NCBI RefSeq assembly: GCF_019049755.1
Contig: NZ_JAFMOS010000620.1
Coordinates: 1 to 32,325 of the forward strand
Source: Rahnella perminowiae
Lineage (GTDB): Bacteria; Pseudomonadota; Gammaproteobacteria; Enterobacterales; Enterobacteriaceae
Reading direction: 5' to 3'
Length of the DNA stretch: 32,325 nt
The position numbers were made by a program, and so were the translations under genes. Shown here in pieces: positions 25,835 to 32,325 of this stretch; the first letter of the stretch is position 1; every line of letters begins with the position of its first letter. The notes below the pieces were generated by a model. That model saw only the letters and a list, made by a program, of their open reading frames with translations, was not told the origin of the DNA and searched no databases.

Positions 25835-27159
25835 AATGGTTGCTCCGCCGGGCTGATCCCCGTCAGCCATTCGCTGAATTCATCAGTGTCTTCAACCGGT
25901 TCGCTCCCGAGCATCATTGCCATCGCCAGCCCGAGGGCGGAACTGGTCTGTGTATGGCCGCTGAATCCCCCGGCGCGTAAATCAAGGACCAGCGTCGGGC
26001 AGCAGAACATGGCGAGGCGGAAAATCCGCTGCCAGTGGGGCGGCAGCCAGCCGCGGCGGGCGAGTTGCGCCAGTAACGGCTGCCAGTATTCCTCACCTTT
26101 ATCGCGTAAAAATGCGGCGCGCAGCGGGGTTAACTGCCAGTTATGATCGACATATAATGTGTCACCCCGTCTCATGACGGTTACTTTGTAAAGTTCGCCG
26201 CAACGGGAAGGCTCATACAACCATAACGGATGGGCAAAAATGTTGTGGAAGGTGGCTTTTACTTCCGCCAGCAGCGCCGGAATATTGCGACCGGCAAACG
26301 CCGGGTCGAAGCTGACCAGTTGCGGAATTTCCTCCGAAGTGTCGTACCAGACATTCGCATTATGCGCATCACCGTGCGCGGTAATCACACCGTGGCCGGC
26401 CAGCGCTGCCGGTGCCAGGCGGATCCCGGCTTCAGTGAATAATTGCCGCAGGCTGTGCTGATAGGTCACGCCGTTGATCACCCAGCGCAGGTTGCTCAGT
26501 GTCTGCCATTCCAGTTCTTCATCTTCCAGACGGAAAGTTTTACCGACATAAAAACGGGCCACACGGCCACCCAAACCGGCAGTGATTTCCGGGTTTTCCG
26601 GAGAAATCAGACGGTGATAGAACAACTGATGGACAGGTTCGGCCGCCACCGCACTGACCAGGCCGGGCTTCAGCGTCGGCAGGGTGTGAGTCAGAATATC
26701 GCGGTCGGCGCGACGCTGCGCTTCTTCAATTTCTGCTTCCTGATCCCACGCCTGTTGTTGTTCGATATCGCGGCAGATGTCTGCCATGCGCCGGTCATGA
26801 CGCAGGGTGTACATCAGGATCTGCCGCCCCGGCTCGCCGCAGGCATACACCGGCACGTCTACCCGAAAGCCGCTTTCACGCAACAGTTCCGCGTTGTAAT
26901 ACTCCTCAATGGTTTTATCTTCCCCTTCTTCATTGTGATATTTGAAGAACAGGGCGCGGCCATCATCAAGGGTCACGGTGCCGTTGAGGGAGTTGAGGCT
27001 GTACTGATCGCGGTTGATGGTTAGCTGACCGGCTGCCACGCCGGTCACTTCGCCGATAAGCTGGCGCAAAACGTCCGCTGCCTGCTGCCATTCTCCCGCC
27101 TGCACTAACTGACGCGCCTGCGCGGCCAGCGGTTCACTGCCCGTCATATTGCTCATCAT
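25831..27159 (-). CDS. Putative phosphotransferase with APH-type (protein-kinase-like) fold, unknown substrate
   Basis: 442 aa. I do not recognise a characterised orthologue. The middle has the aminoglycoside/choline-kinase catalytic signature, HGDAHNAN at 262-269 (D264 base, N269 metal), and a second metal aspartate D285 in SFDPAFAG. An earlier FFKYHN lysine near 72 and a glutamate in YYNAELL near 90 fit the ATP-binding Lys/Glu pair. Residues 125-170 are charged and likely helical. Small-molecule phosphorylation is therefore probable, but the first 60 and last 120 residues look unfamiliar. It shares one base with the HisD-like stop upstream and four bases with the SDR. An ATG three bases in is an equal start. 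Confidence 0.7.
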   Translation of the reverse strand: MMSNMTGSEPLAAQARQLVQAGEWQQAADVLRQLIGEVTGVAAGQLTINRDQYSLNSLNGTVTLDDGRALFFKYHNEEGEDKTIEEYYNAELLRESGFRVDVPVYACGEPGRQILMYTLRHDRRMADICRDIEQQQAWDQEAEIEEAQRRADRDILTHTLPTLKPGLVSAVAAEPVHQLFYHRLISPENPEITAGLGGRVARFYVGKTFRLEDEELEWQTLSNLRWVINGVTYQHSLRQLFTEAGIRLAPAALAGHGVITAHGDAHNANVWYDTSEEIPQLVSFDPAFAGRNIPALLAEVKATFHNIFAHPLWLYEPSRCGELYKVTVMRRGDTLYVDHNWQLTPLRAAFLRDKGEEYWQPLLAQLARRGWLPPHWQRIFRLAMFCCPTLVLDLRAGGFSGHTQTSSALGLAMAMMLGSEPVEDTDEFSEWLTGISPAEQPL

Positions 27160-28499
27160 TACTGGCCTTTTTTGTTGAGGATCTCAGTGCGTAATGCCGA
27201 TACCGCCAGCGCGTGGCCGGGGAATCCCTCATACAACGCAAAGGCGTGCGCTTTATCGGCCAGCGGCTGATAGCCTTCGCGGGTGACGTAGCCTACGGAG
27301 ATCCGTTTCATGTAATCGAATACAGACAAAGGTCCGACAGTTTTGGCGGCACCGTTGGTCGGCAGAACCGCATTCGGTCCGAGAACGAAATTGCCCAGCG
27401 TGATCGGCGTGTAATTACCGAGCAGTATTTCACCGGCATTACGGATTTTGCCCATGACAGCCATCGGTTCCTCGGCCAGAATTTCCAGATGCTCCGGCGC
27501 GTACTGATTAACAAATTCAACGGCGGCGGCGAAATCTTCGGTCAGCACTACGCCGCCATGCGTTCCGCACAATACGGCCTGGGAGAATCCGGCCCGTTTT
27601 TCGTCGAGCTGTGCCCAGTAACCGGGCAGTGCGGCGATGGCCTGTTCCGCGACCCGACGGCTGCTGGTGACCAGATACGCCGAAGAGTCCGGGCCATGTT
27701 CAGACTCGATAATCAGATCCAGCGCCGCCAGCGCGCCGTCCACACTGTCATCAGCGAGGATCAGACTTTCGCTCGGACCTGCCGGAACGCCGGGGTCGAT
27801 AAGACCGGAAAGCTGACGTTTGGCCGCCACCACCCACGGGCTGCCGGGGCCGACAATTTTCAGGCATTTCGGCACGGTTTCAGTGCCGAACGCCACGGCG
27901 GCCACGCCCTGTGCGCCGCCGCATTTGTACACTTCGGTGATGCCAACCAGACGTGCGGCCACCAGCGTGGCGTCATCGACTTTACCATCCGGCCCCGGCG
28001 GGGTAATGACAATGGCGCGTTTTACGCCTGCCACCACCGCCGGAATGGTGGTCATCAGTAATACGCTCGGGAATGAGCCTTTACCGCGTGGCACGTAACA
28101 TGCGACGGAATCGATCGGCACATGCCGGTCACCGGCAAACGCGCCCGGGCGGATTTCTTTCATCCACATATCTTCCGGTTTTTGTGCTTCATGGAACGCA
28201 CGGACGTTTTCGACGGCGAAGCGGATCGATTCCACCACCTGCGGATCGAGGCGTTCGAATGCCGTTTCGAATTCCGTGTCTTCCGCCAGAATGCTCATAT
28301 GCGGCACGCTAACGCCGTCGAAATCGCGGGCAAAACGGCGCAGGGCGGCATCACCTTCGGTACGCACCGCTTCAATGATCGGCGCGACGCGCTCGGTGAA
28401 AAAGGATAAATCGGCTTCTGTACGTTTGAACAACTCCGCTGGCAGTTCGGAAGAACCACTCAGATCATGAAAAGTCACGGCTTGAAAAGGTGCAGACAT
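27159..28499 (-). CDS. HisD-family dehydrogenase paralogue (not canonical histidinol dehydrogenase)
   Basis: 446 aa from ATG 28499, which has GGAG eight bases upstream; the TTG at 28505 is rejected. Overall it is a histidinol-dehydrogenase fold: ACYVPRGKGSFPS, CGGAQGVAA, VPAGPSESLILAD, catalytic EH in APEHLEI, and E/H near the end (EGFPGH). By hand alignment to E. coli HisD, the zinc ligand Gln259 is Glu (265), zinc ligand Asp360 is Asn (370), and substrate-contact His367 is Ala (377); His262, Glu326, His327, Glu414 and His419 are kept. Relatives of this branch include HpsN, a sulfopropanediol dehydrogenase, so it probably oxidises another alcohol to a carboxylate with NAD+. The ATPase gene is just upstream. 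Confidence 0.85.
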   Translation of the reverse strand: MSAPFQAVTFHDLSGSSELPAELFKRTEADLSFFTERVAPIIEAVRTEGDAALRRFARDFDGVSVPHMSILAEDTEFETAFERLDPQVVESIRFAVENVRAFHEAQKPEDMWMKEIRPGAFAGDRHVPIDSVACYVPRGKGSFPSVLLMTTIPAVVAGVKRAIVITPPGPDGKVDDATLVAARLVGITEVYKCGGAQGVAAVAFGTETVPKCLKIVGPGSPWVVAAKRQLSGLIDPGVPAGPSESLILADDSVDGALAALDLIIESEHGPDSSAYLVTSSRRVAEQAIAALPGYWAQLDEKRAGFSQAVLCGTHGGVVLTEDFAAAVEFVNQYAPEHLEILAEEPMAVMGKIRNAGEILLGNYTPITLGNFVLGPNAVLPTNGAAKTVGPLSVFDYMKRISVGYVTREGYQPLADKAHAFALYEGFPGHALAVSALRTEILNKKGQ

Positions 28500-28515
28500 G
28501 GTCAATCTCCGGTTA

Positions 28516-29286
28516 TCAGGCCAGTGCAGCGCGGGGATGGCCGCTGCGGATAGTATGCAGAACCTGGCGTTGCAGGTCGGTGAATTCAGGGCTGGCGGTC
28601 AGTTCCTCACGACGCGGACGGGGTAGCGGCACGTTGTAAGTCGCCGCAATCGTGCCGGGGCCCATCACCACAATACGGTCAGACAGATACACCGCTTCTT
28701 CAATATCGTGTGTGACGAACATGACGGTCAGCCGGTGCTGTTCCCAGATGCCGGTCAGTAATTCCTGCATCTGGTGGCGGGTCATGGCATCCAGCGCGCC
28801 AAAGGGTTCATCCATCAGTAAGATTTTAGGGCGGTAAGACAGTGCACGGGCGATGGCGACGCGCTGTTTCATGCCGCCGGAAAGCTCCGCTGGCCAGGCA
28901 TCAGCAAACGATGTCAGTTGCACCAGTTCGAGATGCTCACTGGCCTTTTCACGACATTGTGCGCGGCTGAATCCGGCGGCTTTCAGCGCAAACTCAATGT
29001 TTTGGCGCGCCGTCAGCCAGGGCAGCAGGGTGTATGACTGAAACACCACGCCACGGTCAATGCCCGCGCCGCGAATGGTTTTGCCGTCCACCTGAACGTC
29101 GCCGCTGTCGTAATCTTCAAGCCCGGCCGCAATTGACAACAACGTACTTTTACCGCAGCCGGACGTACCGACCACCGAAACAAATTCGTTGTCTGCCAGC
29201 GTCAGGCTGATGTCGTGCAATACCTCGCGCGTTTGCCTGCCAACCTGAAAACTTTTGTGCAGATGGGAAATGGTTAACACCGACAT
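28516..29286 (-). CDS. ABC importer ATPase (NitT/TauT type), second system
   Basis: 256 aa. Intact ABC motifs: Walker A GTSGCGKST (about residues 40-48), Q-loop VFQSYTLLPW, signature LSGGMKQR, Walker B ILLMDEP, D-loop GALD, and FVTHDIEEA. SsuB/TauB-like and clearly similar to the ATPase at 16852-17637, sharing the QSYTLxPWLT and LLMDEPFGALD stretches. Its ATG overlaps the permease stop by one base; the HisD-like gene starts 16 bases after its stop. It powers the importer encoded by the next two genes upstream. Duplication from, or common origin with, the hut-linked importer is likely, but not recent. Confidence 0.9.
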   Translation of the reverse strand: MSVLTISHLHKSFQVGRQTREVLHDISLTLADNEFVSVVGTSGCGKSTLLSIAAGLEDYDSGDVQVDGKTIRGAGIDRGVVFQSYTLLPWLTARQNIEFALKAAGFSRAQCREKASEHLELVQLTSFADAWPAELSGGMKQRVAIARALSYRPKILLMDEPFGALDAMTRHQMQELLTGIWEQHRLTVMFVTHDIEEAVYLSDRIVVMGPGTIAATYNVPLPRPRREELTASPEFTDLQRQVLHTIRSGHPRAALA

Positions 29287-30095
29287 CAGGCACGCCTCTT
29301 GTTGTAGCGGAACAGTACGCGCTCCAGTGCACGCATGATCTGATCGCTGATTAAACCCAGAATACCCAGCAGCAGGATGTAACCGATGATGGTGTCAGTC
29401 TGGAAGAAACGTTGCGACACCACGATGCGGTAACCGAGGCCCGAAGTGGATGCCACCAGTTCGGCCAGCACCAGCCACGTCCATGCCCAGCCAAGACTGA
29501 TGCGCAGGGCATCCCAGATGCCCGGCAGTGCGCCCGGTAACACGATACGGAACAGGATTTTTCGATCCGGCATGCCTAACGTGCGGCCTAAACCGACAAA
29601 ATCGCCGGGTACCCGTTTCACGGCGTCAATCACCATCAGAACCTGCTGGAAGAAGGTGCCGATCCAGATAATCAGGAATTTTTGTACATCGTCAGTGCCG
29701 GTCCACAGAATGGTCAGCGGTACAAACGCCACCACCGGCATATAACGGATGAAATCCACCAGCGGTTCGGTCAGCGCTTTGAAGAAGCCGTAGCAGCCCG
29801 CCAGCACACCAATCACAATCGACATCACCGAGGAGATTGCGAAGGCAATACTGATGCGGTACAGGCTGCTTTTAATGTCGCTCCACAGCGTGCCGTCCTG
29901 CGCCAGACTGACCATCTTCAGCCAGACATCGGTCAGTTTGGGCAGGAAAATCGGCGGGATCGCGCCGCTGCGGGTTGCCAGTCCCCAGGCAAGAAACAGG
30001 ACCACGAACAGCGCCACGGCGATGCCGACGAACAATTTGCGCGACGGCAGTCGGCCAATCACCATCAGATTGAGCGGTTTACGACGTGAACTCAT
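29286..30095 (-). CDS. ABC importer permease (NitT/TauT type), second system
   Basis: 269 aa with about six membrane helices, the first near residues 20-40 (FVGIAVALFVVLFLAWGLA). The EAA-type loop is present but begins GDFVGLGRTLGMPDRK, followed by ILFRIVLPGALPGI, so the usual EAA is replaced. The end, GLISDQIMRALERVLFRYNKRR, is typical of SsuC/TauC permeases. It overlaps the binding-protein gene by four bases and the ATPase gene by one, so the three are co-translated. Substrate is unassigned. Confidence 0.88.
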   Translation of the reverse strand: MSSRRKPLNLMVIGRLPSRKLFVGIAVALFVVLFLAWGLATRSGAIPPIFLPKLTDVWLKMVSLAQDGTLWSDIKSSLYRISIAFAISSVMSIVIGVLAGCYGFFKALTEPLVDFIRYMPVVAFVPLTILWTGTDDVQKFLIIWIGTFFQQVLMVIDAVKRVPGDFVGLGRTLGMPDRKILFRIVLPGALPGIWDALRISLGWAWTWLVLAELVASTSGLGYRIVVSQRFFQTDTIIGYILLLGILGLISDQIMRALERVLFRYNKRRA

Positions 30096-31099
30096 GGCAG
30101 GCTGTTCACGAAGCTGGCGTCAATCACTTGCGCAGCCGTTACCGGTTTTGGAATAAGCCCGGCGGCCGTGGCGGCTTTGAGCACGTGCGCAAAGGTCTGG
30201 CCGGAGAAGGAATGGCTGAGTACCTGTTTGTTTTCCGCCAGCGAGTAATATTTCACGCCGTCAAACGCGGTTTCCAGATCAGCCGGTGTTGCGCCAACCG
30301 CTTTGGCGATGATGGCGCGATCCGCCGTGGTATTGGCCTGATAGTGGGTCAGGGCGGCGTCCCAGCTTTTAATCAGGGCGGCGATTTGCCCCGGTTTTTC
30401 TTTCAGCACCGAATCACGCACCACCAGCACATCGCCAATCAGTCCGGGATCGGAAGAGCCGCTGTAGAGCATTTTCAGTGACGGGTCCTGCTTTTTCGCG
30501 GCAGAAATATAGGGTTCGTAAGTCACGGCGGCAGTCACACGTTTAGCGATCAGCGCGCTGCCCGCTGAATCGGCTGGCATCGGCACTGGTTTGATATCAC
30601 TCCATTTCAGACCGGCGGCATTCACCGCACTGTGCAGTAAAATATCGCTGGTCGTGCCTTCTTCAAAGGCTATCTGTTTGCCTTTCAGATCCTTAAGGGT
30701 AGTGATGTCTTTGCCGACCAGCAGGGCGTCAGCGGTTTCACTTTGATCCAGCAACAGCACGACTTTTATGGGTAAACCGGCGGACACCATCGCCATTGCG
30801 GTATGTGTGGCAATATTTGCACCGTCAATCTGGCCGCTGGCTAAAGCGGCGTTGATGTCTTTATCTTCGGCGAAGTTAACGATATCGACCTTTTCCAGCC
30901 CCTGCTGTTTAAAAATGCCCTGACTTTGCGCGACATGCCACTGGCCGTAACCCAGCCAGGGCTCAATGCCCATTTTGAAGGTGCCCGCTTCGGGTGCAGC
31001 GGCTGAGGCGCTCAGGCTGAATGTGCCGAGGGCACTAAGGCAGCAGGCCAGTGCCAGTTTGTTTTTGAAAAAGCCCGTAAGGGTCTGAGAAGGTGACAT
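30092..31099 (-). CDS. ABC importer periplasmic substrate-binding protein (NitT/TauT type), second system
   Basis: 335 aa, first gene of the six-gene operon, with GAGGAAATT before the ATG. The signal peptide (about 1-34, hydrophobic LALACCLSALGTFSLSASA) precedes an SsuA/TauA-like fold: MGIEPWLGYGQWHVAQSQGIFKQQG, a LASGQIDGANIATHTAMAM ligand-pocket segment, LKDLKGKQIAFEEGTTSDI and AAVTYEPYISAA. The last phrase is nearly the same as in the hut-linked binding protein (AAVTYEPYLSTI), showing kinship. The HutC operator at 31160-31173 lies 60 bp upstream, so induction with the hut genes is expected. The ligand is unknown; an imidazole compound is inferred from regulation only. Confidence 0.87.
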   Translation of the reverse strand: MSPSQTLTGFFKNKLALACCLSALGTFSLSASAAAPEAGTFKMGIEPWLGYGQWHVAQSQGIFKQQGLEKVDIVNFAEDKDINAALASGQIDGANIATHTAMAMVSAGLPIKVVLLLDQSETADALLVGKDITTLKDLKGKQIAFEEGTTSDILLHSAVNAAGLKWSDIKPVPMPADSAGSALIAKRVTAAVTYEPYISAAKKQDPSLKMLYSGSSDPGLIGDVLVVRDSVLKEKPGQIAALIKSWDAALTHYQANTTADRAIIAKAVGATPADLETAFDGVKYYSLAENKQVLSHSFSGQTFAHVLKAATAAGLIPKPVTAAQVIDASFVNSLP

Positions 31100-31159
31100 A
31101 ATTTCCTCGCTTGGTGTGGGAAGAGAAAAAGACGGCTAATAAAAATCCTAATGTGCAAC

Positions 31160-31173
31160 CCTGTATAGACAAG
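31160..31173 (-). promoter_or_regulatory. HutC operator E, upstream of the second ABC/HisD-like operon
   Basis: CCTGTATAGACAAG, 13 of 14 matches to the perfect operator at 14877-14890 and identical to the reverse complement of operator D. It is 60 bp before the first gene of the operon. On the minus strand a TTGTCT inside the site and a TAGGAT 16 bp further could form a promoter. The rest of the 31100-31373 gap is AT-rich with no gene. Confidence 0.78.
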
Positions 31174-31373
31174 CTGATAAAGCAATTACCACGCCACAGT
31201 TGAAATCGCGGAAGGAAATCATGCAGGGCATTGATGTTATACATTTTTAGATAATTGATGAGAAGAAGGTAAACGAATTTATAATTAAAAGTGATAATGT
31301 GCACCACAACATGACTTTCTTTGCTCTCTCAGGGTGCAGGAAAAGCGATTGTGCCCTAATAGCGCACAGGGTT

Positions 31374-32325
31374 TCAGCTGGCTCTGGCTTCAGGAACGGG
31401 GATTAATGCCTGTTTAAGTGCATTGGAGAATAAAGTCATTACAGAATTAAAAGGTGCACCTTTTTTCAGTACCAGACTGAACGGTGTAGCAATCTCAATA
31501 TTATCCGGCATCAGTGCGCGAAGTTTTTGTCCTCCCATAAAGGCACTGGCATAATGTTCCGGCAGAAATCCGAGATAATTCCCCGTCATCAGTAACATGG
31601 TAACGGCTTCGACTTGTACCGCAATGGCATGTGAGGAAGTGACATCCGAAAAGATATTTTTCTTGCTGTGATTAGCATAAAAATGATTCACCATTTGTGA
31701 TGATTTGATCTGCGACTCTTTTATTTCACTGGCAGGAACACTGAACAGCGGGTGTTTATTTCCGCAATAAAGGTAGGCCATTTCGTGATAGAGAAAGTAA
31801 TAATCAAACTCGGGTTTTTCCTGATATACCGGCATAATACCGCAGGTGAAACGTCCGTCGATAATCCCGCGTTCAATCTCGTCCAGCTGGGTGGCGTGCA
31901 GGCGTATACTGACCTTCGGAGCCTGGCGATAAATCTCGCCTAATGCACTGATTACCGGCGATTGCGGGTCGGTGATGGTGTTATCGATAATACCAATGTT
32001 CAGCTCGCCGAACAGCTCGTGACGGGCGTGATTGAGTTTGTCGCGAAACTGATTAATGGATGAAAATAAATCCAGGCATGCCTGATAAGCCACTTTACCG
32101 TGTTCGGTTAAATAAAATCCTTCGCGCCCCCGGGTACAAAGTTTCATGCCAAAACGGATTTCGAGATCAGAGATTTGTTTGCTGATCGCCGCGAGTCCAA
32201 TATTCAGTTCGTTGCATGCTGCGGTAAAGCCACCGGCTTCCACCACGGTTTTAAAGACGCGCAAAAGCTTTAAATCGGCGACGCCAAGGTTGTGCTGATT
32301 AATATCACTTTTTGCGGGTGATGTG
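31374..32325 (-). CDS. LysR-family transcriptional regulator (5' end outside window)
   Basis: The frame is open to the right edge without a stop. Reading back from there gives [20 protein letters not shown] before LRVFKTVVEAGGFTAACNEL, with no convincing start codon, so the true start probably lies beyond 32325; a TTG at 32264 would cut into the first helix. The N-terminal helix-turn-helix is clear (FTAACNELNIGLAAISKQIS, then a DLEIRFGMKLCTR wing). The rest is a LysR substrate domain ending in VPEARAS. It lies 274 bp upstream of, and on the same strand as, the second ABC operon, so it is a candidate second regulator of that operon. Effector unknown. Confidence 0.85.
   Translation of the reverse strand, partial: TSPAKSDINQHNLGVADLKLLRVFKTVVEAGGFTAACNELNIGLAAISKQISDLEIRFGMKLCTRGREGFYLTEHGKVAYQACLDLFSSINQFRDKLNHARHELFGELNIGIIDNTITDPQSPVISALGEIYRQAPKVSIRLHATQLDEIERGIIDGRFTCGIMPVYQEKPEFDYYFLYHEMAYLYCGNKHPLFSVPASEIKESQIKSSQMVNHFYANHSKKNIFSDVTSSHAIAVQVEAVTMLLMTGNYLGFLPEHYASAFMGGQKLRALMPDNIEIATPFSLVLKKGAPFNSVMTLFSNALKQALIPVPEARAS

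Noticed and set aside
27213-28061. 282-aa plus-strand open frame opposite the HisD-like gene
   Set aside because: Shadow of a clearly conserved dehydrogenase; repetitive Arg/Gly/His composition typical of antisense frames.
31325-31375. Hairpin near the LysR stop (GTGC/GCAC) as its terminator
   Set aside because: Four-bp stem only; no convincing extended pairing or T tract on the minus strand.

Overview
The window looks chromosomal and enterobacterial. The cellulose synthase genes are full-length and E. coli-like, genes are tightly packed with many 1- or 4-nt overlaps, and no phage, transposase, tRNA, rRNA or CRISPR is visible. A Rahnella/Ewingella/Serratia-type (Yersiniaceae) genome is my guess from gene combination only; no marker fixes the genus.

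Layout. (1) 1-9184, plus strand: the end of a cellulose operon, bcsR (partial)-bcsQ-bcsA-bcsB-bcsC, with no bcsZ between bcsB and bcsC. (2) 9185-9457: a structured intergenic stretch with hairpins and copy 1 of a 129-bp repeat. (3) 9458-21140: a complete histidine-utilisation (hut) locus. hutI-hutG and hutC are on the minus strand. hutF-hutD, an ABC importer (binding protein, permease, ATPase) and hutH-hutU are on the plus strand, ending at a strong intrinsic terminator. Together HutH, HutU, HutI, HutF and HutG give the five-step route histidine -> urocanate -> imidazolonepropionate -> formiminoglutamate -> N-formylglutamate -> glutamate + formate. (4) 21232-24716, plus strand: a HisC-like aminotransferase, a mandelate-dehydrogenase-like FMN enzyme and an HcxA/GldA-like metal dehydrogenase. 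This set could interconvert histidine, imidazolepyruvate and imidazolelactate. (5) 24717-25063: repeat copy 2 and two hairpins. (6) 25064-31099, minus strand: a six-gene operon with a second ABC importer of the same family, a HisD paralogue with altered metal-site residues, a protein with an APH-type kinase motif, and an SDR. (7) 31374 to the right edge, minus strand: a LysR regulator whose start lies outside the window.

The unifying feature is a 14-bp near-palindrome, CTTGTATAGACAAG, present five times with 0-2 mismatches. It lies before hutI, between hutC and hutF, before the first ABC importer, before hutH, and 14-20 kb from the other four, before the second ABC importer. It is almost certainly the HutC operator. 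It places the undescribed HisD-like/kinase-like/SDR/ABC operon in the HutC regulon, suggesting that it takes up and converts a histidine-related imidazole compound. The true substrate cannot be read from the sequence.
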